64,000 bases of DNA from Kappaphycus alvarezii (GCA_002205965.3 NADL03000657.1:1674001-1738000); one strand, 5' to 3'. Shown: positions 42,287 through 52,919, counted from the first letter of the stretch. Notes: a model not told the origin generated them from the sequence alone. Numbers and translations: made by a program.

Positions 42287-42622
42287 GAGACCTACGTGTT
42301 AGCCAAAAAGTCTGTATAAACTGCCTAAACAGCCTTCCATACAATAGTTGAATTAAGTTGAGAGATAACTTTGAGTGCAGACCCAACTAACTGAAAAGTT
42401 GAAATCCAGCCTCTGATCTAGGAAGCGTTCGGTTACGTTAGTAACTAAGTATCAGAACTTGCTCCTTCTCTAGAATCACTTGTAGTACCTTACACCCTCT
42501 TTATTATCCACCTTCCATTGTCCTCAAATCTATAGTACGGTAGAACTTTGTCGCTTGCATGGCATCCGGCCTGGGATATAATTGGTTCAGAGAATTGCAT
42601 TCTCATCGATTTAATCCTATCA
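42287..42622 (+). mobile_element. Element F: 3' fragment of the A-G family
   Basis: Begins GAGACCTACGTGTTAGCCAA, matching the segment just before the TATA box in B and G, then GTCTGTATAAACTGC (TATA region 42311-42320) and the conserved tail to ATTTAATCCTATCA. TATA-to-end distance about 305 bp. The acidic frame is missing. It abuts element E without a gap. Confidence 0.65.
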
Positions 42623-42689
42623 TATGTTACTTTTGGGAAGGGAACTACAACAGAAGTAGAAAGGTTGCGGGGCGTTATAGAAATATTGG

Positions 42690-43560
42690 AACCCCTGTTT
42701 CATTTGTTTTATCGTACGAAGTAGGGATGCAAATTTTATTATCTTATCATGTGTAGAAAGCAAAGATGAGTACATTGAAGGCATTTTTATATCTATATTA
42801 ACAATGTCATGCGAAAATCGAGCGATAAATAGATCATTTAGACCATCTTGGCCTATCTGGTCAGATATGCGAATGGAGAACGTAAAACCATGTTCACCGA
42901 TGTATGGTCCCTCAAAGCCGAAATTTTCAATCGTACCATCCTTTGCGACTCTCCAGCACTACCAAAGGACTGGGACATCTTCACGGACGCGCTAGCATTT
43001 GCTTATAACACTCAAGTCCAAAGGACAACGAAAGTGGCCGTATTCGAACTTGTCTTGTCACCTGCACCCACTTCTTTAGCAATCCAAGCACAGCTTACTC
43101 TTGAAGAGAACGCATCTGCATTGCAATACCACCAACGGTGGAGAGCTTGGTTTAAAGGTCTTAAGTCTACGTGGACCAGTCCATAGAGAAGGAACAAGCA
43201 AGATACAAAAGCAACTTTGATGCGCGGCTACGAAAAACTGCATACGAAGTATCGATCTGATCGTTTGTATTCCTGAGAAGGGAGCCCGGGTAGAGAAAAA
43301 AAACAGCAAATAAAGTTGTCTGCTGTGGCATCTGGCTCATAAAGAGTCAGGGAAGGTCGAGACGACACTGTGGTGATCGAAATTGGAGACACGCAACAGC
43401 GTGTATAGCGCAATTGAGTCTAGCCTGCACCAATGCTCTGCGTTTTAGTACAAACAAGTCCCATCGGAAGTAATTAAAGCCTACGCTGGAACAGCACCAA
43501 ACGAATAACACCACTGCAGCCATCATAATGCGAATCAAATCAACTGGTATCCCCGAAGGT
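42690..43560 (+). pseudogene. Ty3/gypsy integrase, C-terminal half
   Basis: Reads ERKTMFTDVWSLKAEIFN, WDIFTDALAFAYNTQVQRTT, VFELVLSPAPTSLAIQA and, after a stop, EQARYKSNFDARLRKTAYE. AYNTQxxRTTxxxxFELV is the classic end of the gypsy integrase core; the following region corresponds to the C-terminal barrel (FVFLRREPG and TVVIEIGDTQQRV after stops). Catalytic Asp residues lie upstream and are not preserved. Confidence 0.7.
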
Positions 43561-43599
43561 AGTTCGTTGCCCAGAGGACTGCTTGTCTTTCTATTCAGT

Positions 43600-44015
43600 T
43601 AAAATAGAGAATAAGCAATAACTGATGTAGTAAAAGACTTGTTAGATGTGCAGAATTACAACATTAAGTTGACAGTTTCCGAAGAAACAGTCACCTCCTT
43701 AGAGAATAAAAGCGGAGATAAGGAGATGAATTCGCCATCCGTTGCGGCCCGCTCGCTAGAGAACAGTTTTTCTATCAAAGACGAGCGATCTGAAGAGAAC
43801 TACCGTGAAAAACAACTACCCCCACGGAAACGGTATGAGTCAGGAGAATCCGAGGCTAGGGTTCAAAAGCCACCAGTTTAGAGTATGGAATATTTCATCG
43901 AGAATATTTTATCAAACGGTCGAGCTGAAGACGAGGAGCTGTACTTCGCATCCACTGGACCGGCTATCCAATCTCTGCGGCAACTTGTGAAACCATATCC
44001 GCGCTTCCAAAGAGA
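43600..44015 (+). pseudogene. Possible chromodomain-containing pol tail
   Basis: Frame 43639-43881 is charged (SIKDERSEENYREKQLPPRK), then SMEYFIENILSNGRAEDEEL YF follows. The xYxIExILxxR pattern followed by an acidic stretch resembles the start of a chromodomain, as found at the end of chromovirus integrases. The aromatic cage cannot be confirmed. Weak call. Confidence 0.3.
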
Positions 44016-44019
44016 AAGG

Positions 44020-44470
44020 TAGTGCCATACGTCCGGAAAATAAACTAACCCTACAACTAGAAGTGGAGACTGCTCAAGGTGGATAAAATATTCAAGATAG
44101 TTCGGAATCTATCAACTCCTTCCCATTCTCCAGAAGGGGGATGAACTACAAACCTAAAAGAAAGAATTAAACCGAGAACTAACTATCTTTTGGCCAAAAT
44201 AGACAATGCCATAAGGCGATTTGCCAGGGGCTGGCTACTAGCAATTTTAGAAGGGTTCACTGAGTTAAAACTGGAACGTTTTGGCTGCTTGCCTCTCAAC
44301 GTCTTCAACGAATGAGATCAAACTCTGACTCATTTCCCCTACAGAACAAGATAAAGGGCTAGCGGTTTTTCCATCTACTTGAACAACGAATTAATGAATG
44401 ACCCGTAAAGCTTCCGGCGAGATAAATGTTTAATCCGAGGGCTGAATGTCAAGAATCATGTTGAGGATTG
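44020..44470. other. Gene-free stretch
   Basis: No recognisable feature. Confidence 0.4.
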
Positions 44471-44475
44471 AACGT

Positions 44476-45033
44476 TCAATTGCTCCCACTGATGATCTTA
44501 TGGCGCGCCTTCATGATTGCTTCAAGAAGGTGGCACACCAGAGTTGGGACTGTACTAGCCAAGCTCCCCTGAGGAGGTGACAAGAGAGATGCCAAGAATT
44601 CCCTAATGACATCGACGTCAGTCGGGTGGTGCCCTGTCGTTCGGTACTTCGGTGGAGAAGGTTGGGTTTCATCCACTACCAGTACTGCTAGAACGGTCGC
44701 AAGAGCCGATTTCCATGCCATTTCCTGGTCAGACAAAGCTGGGGAAGAATCGGAAGAGTGAATATACGCGAGGCGGGAGTCCCACATTGAAGATCCACGA
44801 GCTTCTGCTCTAGTCTAACCACGACAATGAGCCCTACTCTGCTCCCTGGGGCGCCGTGCTTGCATCCTATGCAAACTATTCCCAGCTACCGATGACATGT
44901 ATTCGGAGTACTCCCACTTACGGCTTTTAAGAGATGGAGGGCCCTCGTCGGATGAAAGAACGATAGTCTCATATCTTTGAGATTTTCCCGCTTGTGCTTC
45001 CGCAGTCGGAGTTGTACCCGTTGTACCTGACAC
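44476..45033 (-). CDS. Two unrecognised minus-strand frames, downstream partners of 45355-45975
   Basis: Frames 45033-44815 (MSGTTGTTPTAEAQAGKSQR, YETIVLSSDEGPPSLKSRKW) and 44787-44476 (WDSRLAYIHSSDSSPALSDQ, AWKSALATVLAVLVVDETQP, HPTDVDVIREFLASLLSPPQ). They follow the 206-residue frame on the same strand and may be parts of one longer ORF with breaks. No family recognised. Confidence 0.3.
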
Positions 45034-45354
45034 TCCTCGACCTAGAGTTAACTATCTTCTTTGCTCACCCTCCTGGACAGCGCCTTCCTCCGTTTCTTGA
45101 ACAACATCTGCGGCACTTACTACATCGGCCATAATTTCAACTTCTATTGTTTTGGGCGCTTCGGCTGGACTCCTCCTCTGTTCCACAGCTACATCCTCAA
45201 AAGTTTACGATTCGCAGGAGTAACCTTGTCCACGCATGTCGCGCGGACGAGGAGCTGTAGGGCATCGGACTTTGTCCGGTAACCTATTTTGTCTCTGCGC
45301 TCGACGTGCCCGAGCTTCTGATTCCCCAATCACCTCCCTCGCCCACGGATCGGA

Positions 45355-45975
45355 CTATATGAAATGCCTTGCCTTTCCTTCTCGCGATCGGCAGTATCTA
45401 TAACGACTGGCGCTACCGCGTGGGCCATTTTGCGACGGAACTTGTTCCCACTCTTTTTGGCACATTGCCTGCTTCATATATGCCCAATCCTCGAACCCTC
45501 TCCCGCCGAGAAGAAGACGTTGAACGTCCGGCCCGATTCTCTCAAGGGCTGCTTGCAAGCGAGGGGTAATCCGCCAAAGGCGAAAAGTGTCGAAGGCCTC
45601 CAATACAAGGAAGCGCACAACTGATATTTCCCATCCCCTGCAGAGCAAAACTAACCATGCCGACGAAGCGTTGGCGAAAGCAGGAGCCGCAGTAAGCGAA
45701 TAAAGATGGAAATTCCACCCATACTCCCTTTGGAACTTCCCAATCTTTCTACCAGGGGGGAACTTTGACGTGACGAGATCGAAGGGATAAGGGATGAAAA
45801 CTTCAGCTTCCAGTTGATGCCACTGAAAGAAATACCTAAGCACAGAGCGATACCGCCGCTCAAACCGCACGGTACTTGCCCAAAATACGAGGTCCACTTT
45901 CTTCGTTCGCATGCAGTCCTGAGGGAGCACCTGAAGGTCCCAAAGGACTGCCTGTGGATAGAAATCAGTCTTCAC
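45355..45975 (-). CDS. Unrecognised 206-residue open frame
   Basis: Longest clean frame in the 40-56 kb transposon region. Blocks: VDLVFWASTVRFERRYRSVL, RYFFQWHQLEAEVFIPYPFD, FDTFRLWRITPRLQAALERI and FEDWAYMKQAMCQKEWEQVP. It looks like a folded, aromatic-rich protein, not low complexity. The stop is at 45355 and coding-like sequence continues past it (ARRAQRQNRLPDKVR) towards 45033. It may be a gag or accessory protein of an unassigned element, or a host gene. No motif allows a function. Confidence 0.45.
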   Translation of the reverse strand: MKTDFYPQAVLWDLQVLPQDCMRTKKVDLVFWASTVRFERRYRSVLRYFFQWHQLEAEVFIPYPFDLVTSKFPPGRKIGKFQREYGWNFHLYSLTAAPAFANASSAWLVLLCRGWEISVVRFLVLEAFDTFRLWRITPRLQAALERIGPDVQRLLLGGRGFEDWAYMKQAMCQKEWEQVPSQNGPRGSASRYRYCRSREGKARHFI

Positions 45976-46059
45976 CCAGAGGCACGACTACCTTGCAACT
46001 GCATCTGCAATCTGCGCAAGAGAGTGAGCATAGGGAAATTCCTGCGGACATAGAGCGCA

Positions 46060-46780
46060 GCAAAAGCCCATAGGAACTAAACCACGCCCTCACAAGGGTG
46101 AATTAGCTAATAACATGAGCTTTTCTAAGAGTCTAGCAATCTGACCGCTGCGCAACAATCTACGCGAAAACCCCGGCTCTCAAAACCCCATTCGCCACCG
46201 GCGAAAACCTCTATGTTCCAAATTCGGAAAATGACATGGCCAGCAGGGAACGCCACTCGAAACTTTGTGGCGCTTTAAACGAAATCCTGCCTAGGAGCAT
46301 CAAAAGGACCCTCACCGAAGGGTGTAGCTGTGGAATAATTCCATATCGTCTAGGTACCGGGTCTCTAGCCATGGCACGCGCTCAAAAGCTTGTAAATCCC
46401 TTGCCATCGAAGTACCGTCTAGTTCTCACAGCTCGACATGGCGGTACATGTGACAACGAAGGGCGAAAGGAGAAACCGCTACGTTGGTGATGTGTTGTCT
46501 GGCTGTCGCAGTTTGCGTTGAATAGAGCAAAGGAAAAATAGGGACACCCCGCTAATGGTCAGAAGTCGAAATTGACATAAGGGGTTTCGGGACATTTACA
46601 CAGTGGCTGGATAAGTACTCGATTGAGCTCCTTTGTTTGTTTTTGTCTTGTGCCTTTCCGTGGTCGTAATCTCTCGGAGTTGTGTCGTAATACCGCAACT
46701 TACAGTTTATATTAGGACAAAAGTGTATCTCAAACACCTGGCAAATGTGGAAAACGTGTATATCCCCGAATTAGGGTTAA
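46060..46780. other. Gene-free stretch
   Basis: Only short frames; nothing recognised. Confidence 0.35.
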
Positions 46781-46794
46781 TATTTGGGAGACTT

Positions 46795-46878
46795 CCCTCA
46801 AAATAAGGAAACTCCCGTGTTTCGAACCCGGGACCTACCCGCCAGCCGCTCTAGACACTATCAACTGGGTCATATGGC
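46795..46878 (-). tRNA. tRNA-like sequence or tRNA-derived SINE head
   Basis: The minus strand contains an A-box-like TGACCCAGTTGATAG and, about 30 bp later, a good B box in GTCCCGGGTTCGAAACACG. The T arm folds as CCGGG, TTCGAAA, CACGG with one mismatch. The acceptor stem is not convincing, so a functional tRNA is unlikely; a tRNA-derived retroposon head or pseudogene fits better. Confidence 0.35.
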
Positions 46879-46954
46879 CCAAGTTGGTACTACAGGAACA
46901 AAAAATGAATATTTTGAATGTCGAAAAAACCCACGAGAATGCCCGCCTATAGGG

Positions 46955-47010
46955 ACACCGACGTTCGACATCGCATCTGTGGCTTATCGTTCCGCTGCGG
47001 ACTCGAGGTG
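46955..47010 (+). repeat. Short LINE fragment (copy 3/4 lineage)
   Basis: ACACCGACGTTCGACATCGC and GTGGCTTATCGTTCCGC match the DADVRHRIRGLAFRS coding region of copy 4 (35615-35660). It ends at about 47010, where gypsy RT starts without a gap. Confidence 0.55.
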
Positions 47011-48280
47011 ATGCTTTTTCGTACCATGAATGCACCAGCTACATTCTAAAGAATGATGAACGAAGTTTTGAAAGGACTTATATTTGCGAGCGTTTATATC
47101 GATGATGTGTTAATATTCTCAAAAACATTGGATCAGCACATATCGGATGTCAAGACAGTAGTGGATAGGTTATTGGCATACAGCCTGAAAAATAAGTTGA
47201 GCAAATGCTCCTTTGTGAAAAATCTATCCACGAAAACTGTCATAACTCTCATAAAGATGGAGTTAAGGTCGACCCAGAAAAAGGGGAAAAAATAAACCGG
47301 GTACCGAGGCCCGCATCAAAGCCAAAGGTTCGAAGCTTACTAGGTCTTGCCTCATATTATTGAATGTTTATCAACGATTTCGAAAAGATGGCAGCACCTT
47401 TACATGCCAGTACTACGAAGTACGGAAAGTTGTTGTGGAGCAATAAAATGCAAACTGCATTCGAGGAATGTAAAGATAAGCTATGTTTCCTTCCAGTTCT
47501 CGTGTATACAGATTTCAGGAGACCATTACTTGTGGAAACATATGTCCTAACAAGATCTCTGGGTGCCCTTCTGTCTCAAAAAGATGAAAACGGAAGAATA
47601 AAACCTGTTCAATTAGCAATTTTACACTGAAAGATGCGGAAAAGATATAACTATTCTATTAAAAAGAAGCTATACCTTTCTGTTTTGCGTTGAAAAAGTG
47701 TCTCGTCTACCTTTTATTGCTCGAAAAATTCATTTTGATCGCTGATTTACAGGCACTGAAGACGGCATTCCAAAAGAAAGATGTGCATCACCGCTTACCT
47801 CGATGCTTATAAATTTCTGTATAATATCGGTTTGGAATTTTGTATAGACCCGGATGTATTAATCAGCCTGGTAATTACCTAATTTATTTGAGATATCCAA
47901 TAAATTCAAGTGAAAAAGCTTCCGAGGAAATCGACAGAGTTGGCGAGGTACATGTGCCAAACGATAACGAATATGAGCTTAATATGAAGGGACCAGTGAA
48001 ATTCCTTGATGGACTAGAAATGAGAATGGTTTATTTTGAACACAGAAATTGGGTACGCAGTAATCAGAAGGCCTTTACATTGTGGAATGGGAAACTCTTC
48101 TGACACACTAAAGCCGGTCCTCGATTAGTGGCCCCTTTGAAAGAATGAATGAATATCTTGAGGACTTTCCATGATGAGTTAGGGCATGTGGATATCAAAA
48201 AAAACCAACAAATTCATTTTGGAAAGAATTGGGTGGCCCAGTATCCCGATTGTTGTCCATGTGTATAGCACCTAGATATT
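47011..48280 (+). pseudogene. Ty3/gypsy pol remnant (RT, RNase H, integrase zinc region)
   Basis: RT: TMNAPAT, then RMMNEVLKGLIFASVYIDDV with the catalytic YIDD motif, and SKTLDQHISDVKTVVDRLLA. Connection: FINDFEKMAAPLHAS. RNase H: VLVYTDFRRPLLVETYVLTR and LGALLSQKDENGRIKPVQL. After a decayed stretch: ILRTFHDELGHVDIKKTNK (about 48155-48215), the His-containing zinc region before integrase. The integrase core is absent; element G follows directly. Confidence 0.72.
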
Positions 48281-48284
48281 TCCC

Positions 48285-48703
48285 TTGAGAAAATATCTTC
48301 CCATAGTCTTTCAGGTTCACAAGATTCCCTTGAATGTATTTCATGGTTATCACTATGTTTTCTTGAGATTTTAGGGTTAGCCAAACATTCTATATAAGCC
48401 GAGTAAACTGCTTCCTCCTGTGGAGGTCAAGCAAGTTGGCAGCAACCTCAAGCCAAGTCCCAAGAAGTAGGAAGTTGAGAGTCAGCTTCAGACCTAGGAA
48501 CCATTTTTCTTACGACGTTCACAGAAGATCAGTGGTAGATCCTGCCCCTTCTATACTTTCTTGTAGCCCTCTCTACTTTCGCCGTTACCCAACCCTTTTT
48601 AATCGCTAAACTATACCACGGTAGCACTTTTGTCGCTTGCAACTCCTCCCTCCTGGGGTATTTGATTCTTATTATCTCTTCTCTTGACGACATACCCCTA
48701 TCA
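48285..48703 (+). mobile_element. Element G: 3' fragment of the A-G family
   Basis: Starts in the segment downstream of the acidic frame (CATAGTCTTTCAGGTTCACA), with TATA box TATATAAGC (48391-48399) and the conserved tail ending GACGACATACCCCTATCA at 48703. TATA-to-end distance about 311 bp. The right flank is GAGGC, identical to the left flank of element E. Confidence 0.68.
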
Positions 48704-48709
48704 GAGGCC

Positions 48710-49330
48710 AATTCTGAACTGGTCCTTAGAATCATCAAAAAAAGAAATAATTGAACCGCTTGGTCTCGCAAAAAAGGATCATGTCAGATAACGCCATTTG
48801 TCCACTGCAATGTCACTGATTAACTTTCTGAGAGAGAAATGGATTTAATTGTAAAACGTTCTCTCTTACGCTCGTATATCGAACGGAATAGTGAAAATAG
48901 TAGTCAGAACCATTACCAAAGCAATACCAAAAAATATGACGGAGAATGAAATCCAATGTGAAGATGTCTCACTAAGGGTTTTACACGGCTACCGTCGAAA
49001 AAGGGAAAAATGTACTTTCATCATTTAAGTTAATACACGAAAGGGCTCCGAGATTGCTAAAGAGAGATAAAAAACAAATAATATCGATGCGGGGAGTAAA
49101 GAAGTCGAAGTGAGTCTCATCGGATTGTAAAAAAGGGCTCTTTGCGAAAAAATCCGAAGAGAAAGAGAAAAAAGAACGGAAGAGATAGAAAAAAGGGGTT
49201 TTATATTGCTTTTGTAGCAGGCGACCAAGTTTCCGAGACAAATTTATCTTCAGAAGTCATTTTTGGTTAGTTAAGAAGTTCGCTAAAATATCGGCCACGC
49301 TTAATTCTAGCACATCAAGGAACGAAAAAC
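48710..49330. other. Gene-free stretch
   Basis: A- and G-rich low-complexity sequence; no gene. Confidence 0.35.
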
Positions 49331-49339
49331 TCGTACGGA

Positions 49340-50155
49340 ACCCGGATAGTCAACAGAGCTTTGGGGGCTGAAATAAAGCTTCTGTTCCCTTTAATACTCA
49401 TTTTTCCTAGTTTCAAGGTTCCATTTACAGTAGAAACAAATTCATCAGACCATGTAGTTGGGGTGGTTTTTTCCCAAACGAATGAGAGAGGTGGACTTCA
49501 CCCAGTCCAGTTTGCTAGGAGAACGATAAAATGTGGCGAGTAAAATATATTCTGTGTGCGAAAAGAGGCACTTGCGGTCGTCATTTGATTGAATAAATTC
49601 ATCTTACCGTATATCTTTTTTCGCTCAAATGTTTACTGTAATGACTGATCTCCAGGAGCTCAGAACAGCACTTTAGAAGAAGGACGTGCACCACCGTTCG
49701 TAAAGATGGCTCGACCTTTTAGCTAGTACAGGTTTGAGATAATTTACAGAACGGGACAGAAAAATCAACCTGTGGACTTCTTTTCTCGCTTAGAGGAACA
49801 CCAAAAATAGGGAAGGAGCTTTAGTGATGAGGTCGCAGGTTTAACTAGGGTAAAAAGGCTAGAGCGAAAAGCTATGAGTCCAAAATTGAGGCACTCATTC
49901 AATTTTTTACCGGCCTGTGAATAAAAAAAAATAGACCTCAAGCACAAGGATCGGGTTCGTGCTGCGGGAGCGTGGTAAGATATTAAGGACTTTCAATGAT
50001 GGAATCGGTCACTGGGATCTTAAAACATCAAATCAGTTCTTTTGGATAGACTTTTGTGGCCTACTTTTTCTAAGGAAGCATTAAAATTAGTGGAAATTGT
50101 GATGAGTGCCCAAAGTTCGCGCCCGTGTGATGGTACAAATTGACGCTGAAATTTA
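49340..50155 (+). pseudogene. Ty3/gypsy RNase H and integrase zinc-region remnant
   Basis: RNase H: KVPFTVETNSSDHVVGVVFS, GGLHPVQFARRT, then KEALAVV and FILPYIFF in shifting frames, and FEIIYRTGQKNQPVDFFSRL. Integrase zinc region near 49985-50110: FHDGIGHWDLKTSNQFFW, followed by an eroded HHCC finger. Same order as 47400-48250, so the two are diverged copies of related elements. Confidence 0.65.
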
Positions 50156-50159
50156 CAAT

Positions 50160-50870
50160 CTCCGCTCTCTTTAAGTTTCTCCACTGATTTCGTGGGGTCT
50201 TTTCGACAAACTTGCTAAGGAAACAAGTATATCCTATTTGGAGTGAGGTAAATTACTAAATAGGCTATAGAAACACTATTGTAGTATGCCTTTGCGGAGT
50301 TAGTTCTAAATTTCGTTTAGGAATCAATTATGGAACCGTATAGCTTTCCAAAAATGATTATATAGGATAATTTACTCTGTTTTACGCAACAGCATTTAAT
50401 AAATTCGTGCAAAAAGGGGAATTCATTGAAAGACGGGTCTTGTTTACGCTCCCATTTCTAATGGAAGAGCAGAGAGGATGATGGGGACGATAAAAAGAGA
50501 TATATCAAAGGCTTTATCGGGTAGTAGCATGAATTGAGAGGAAGCGATTCCAAAAGTCCTGTATGGGCAAAGAAGGAGGAAGGGAACAATCGTACACTCC
50601 CCGTTTGAATAACTATACCTGTTAATCAAACAAATTTGTGAGTAGAATGCTATATCCAACGCAAATGGGCTACAGTAGATTGCAAGATAAACGGAGCTAA
50701 TGTCTGCAAGGAATAGGCAAGCGGAGGGAGTGATTGTGAATTAGTATGTCTTTCAGACGGGGACGAAGAGTCTATTGTGACGCTGCCATGCTGCTAACCT
50801 AGCTTTCTGCAAGCTCATACTCACTCACCTCAATCCGTAATGGAACATATGGCCACTTCAGGAAATGACA
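50160..50870. other. Gene-free stretch
   Basis: No gene recognised. Confidence 0.35.
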
Positions 50871-50874
50871 TTAC

Positions 50875-51050
50875 TCTCTGTTGGCGGTACAAGTGTCCCG
50901 ATAGAAGGGCCAAGATGACTCGCTACTGTATGCTGCAACTATCCCGGTGCTATATAAGTGGGAAGAAAAGGTAAGCTTAGAGTTAGAGAAAAATGAATGA
51001 GAGGTTCCGATCGGCATAAGCAGGAGGTAAAAGCACAAGCATTTGATGAT
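50875..51050 (+). repeat. Gypsy LTR (family L2), 3' part
   Basis: GATGACTCGCTACTGTATGC, CAACTATCCCGG, TATA box GCTATATAAGTG (50951-50962) and AAAGCACAAGCATTTGATG. Precedes gag. Homologous to 55120-55250, the inverted 54060-53930 and the weaker 18310-18482. Confidence 0.55.
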
Positions 51051-51059
51051 ACTGCATCC

Positions 51060-52300
51060 AAGGTAGAGCATTATGAAGAAAAACAAACCACCATGTCTCT
51101 CTTGACGGATACCCGCCATCCGAAGTTTCAATCTTACTTTCGTGTAATAAAATGCCGCGATGCGCGGCAAAAGCGATGCCTAGAAGGCCCTCGTATTCTT
51201 TTCCATCTGCAGAGGAAAGAATTTGAATAGTACTTCGAAAATTTCGCACAGGATGAACCCCTTACCGAGGACGACCAGAAGTACGACTTAGTACAGAACA
51301 GGTTTCTTGTTTATTTCGCGAAGAATATCATCCATGAAGAAAAGAGTAACAAGGCCGTGGTCGCTAATTTAGAGATAGAGGAACTAGGAGGCACAATAGC
51401 ACGAATTGACGCCCTATACAGGCGGTTTTTAGCTTCAATTATGCGGCCTCGTCCATCTTGCCTTGGAACATTACTCGGATTTGGCGTAGTTCGTGATTTT
51501 TACGACCCTAGTACATTTTAATGGACTGGAGAAGGGGATATATGACTTTTTTATCGGTCAAAAACTTTTTGTAGAACCACTGGAGAAGAATCAGAAGCGC
51601 CTATGGCCCTGAAAAAGATTCTAGAGCGGTCGGGTGTTCGTTAGAGACACGAAAAGGCTCTAAAATATGTCTATCGTCTCGCTGGTCAGTTCGGCTAGCT
51701 CTCTTTGTCCTTGAGGATGCAGATAAATAAGCCCGTACCTGCGGTGTTTGCTGAAGAGGACTTCAGATGCAGCTATTGCGGGCAAAATGGTCAACTCGCA
51801 ACCGACTGTTCTCAAAATCTCATCAGGAACACTGAATGTACCGGAGGTGGGAGGAGAGGCCATTTTGAGGAAACGTGCTGGTCTAAAGGGCAGCACAACG
51901 TTGATACTCGAGTTTGAGTTGGAGCTTCTGGCGCGGTAAAGTCCGGAGAAGAGCTCAAGTTGAAGAAAAAGGAAAATGAAGAGCCCGTGGCAATTGCTCG
52001 CAAGTCTAAGAACAGGGATTTGGTTTCTATAGCCAGAGTAATGGTAAAGGCCAGGCCCTCCCAAAACAAGGGAAGGAACAACATAATGGACAACGACGCC
52101 CTGATAAACAAAGCACCGTTGTTTTTGTCCACCTTTGGTTTTCACGGCGTCCGACAAGAAGTAGACCAAAGTCCAGAGGGCCAGAAAAGAAACAGGCAGC
52201 TTGCAGGACTATATGGGAAAGTATAATGCGGTAGCGAAGATAGCTTCTGCTCCTAAAAGGATGAAATTTGGGCAACTTCTTCGTGGTTACGTGGAGGAGG
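51060..52300 (+). pseudogene. Ty3/gypsy gag with two damaged zinc knuckles
   Basis: Blocks: KVEHYEEKQTTMSLLTDTRH, CLEGPRILFHLQRKEFE, QDEPLTEDDQKYDLVQNRFL and IEELGGTIARIDALYRRFLA. Near 51760-51880 two CCHC knuckles can be placed: CSYCGQNGQLATDC (His replaced by Gln) and CTGGGRRGHFEETC (second Cys replaced by Gly). Downstream is a Lys/Glu-rich linker. Several stops. Longer copy of the gag at 18535-19400. Confidence 0.7.
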
Positions 52301-52369
52301 CTTGAAAAAAGCCCAAAAGATTCGTTTCGAAGACCTTTCCCATGACTTGAGCCTCCGCAGCTAACCCGT

Positions 52370-52660
52370 TGGGTAGCCGTCTTTGGTTGAAGGTTTTCGC
52401 GGTAAAGGCGTATGGGACGGAGACACATGCCCTATTGGACACGGGAGCCGTTCCAAATGTGATGTTATGGTATTTTTTCAAGAATTGGCGCTATCCTCGG
52501 TGGCTACGGATCTTCAAGCGAACATCTCGGACAGGACTGTTGCTGAGGTAGTCGGTTGCGTTGACGAGGTTCAAGTCTTTCGCGGATCGCCGTTTGTGCC
52601 CTTGAGTTTTTGGTAGTGCCTAACGTCCCGTTCGATGTCATTATGGGAAGCCCGACCTTG
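52370..52660 (+). pseudogene. Gypsy aspartic protease remnant
   Basis: Frame 52369 reads LWLKVFAVKAYGTETHALLD then TGAVPNVM, with the active-site DTGA. A frame change leads into VPNVPFDVIMGSPTL-like sequence (52610-52660), the usual second half of retropepsin folds. Confidence 0.6.
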
Positions 52661-52919
52661 TAGTCTCTGCAGGCGAACCATGAATGCGGACATCAGCAGG
52701 TAACACTGTCGGTTGGGAAGAGGAAGGTACTTTTACCACTGTTCAGCGAACCTCCCGTGACCGATGGGTCGCGCACTGACAGTGATTATTTAAATTCCCC
52801 GACAAATCAGAGGACGAGCAGTTTCGCACTTTATCCTCATCGAGGTCGAGTGGCAGTGATAGTGGATCAGATACAGAGCATGAGCTGTTGCTTGCAATCC
52901 TGAACAAGGAACCTTACAA

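Noticed and set aside
29063-48720. tRNA primer binding sites after the CA ends of elements C, B, F and G
   Set aside because: None of the flanks starts with TGG or matches a tRNA 3' end, so no full LTR element can be claimed here.
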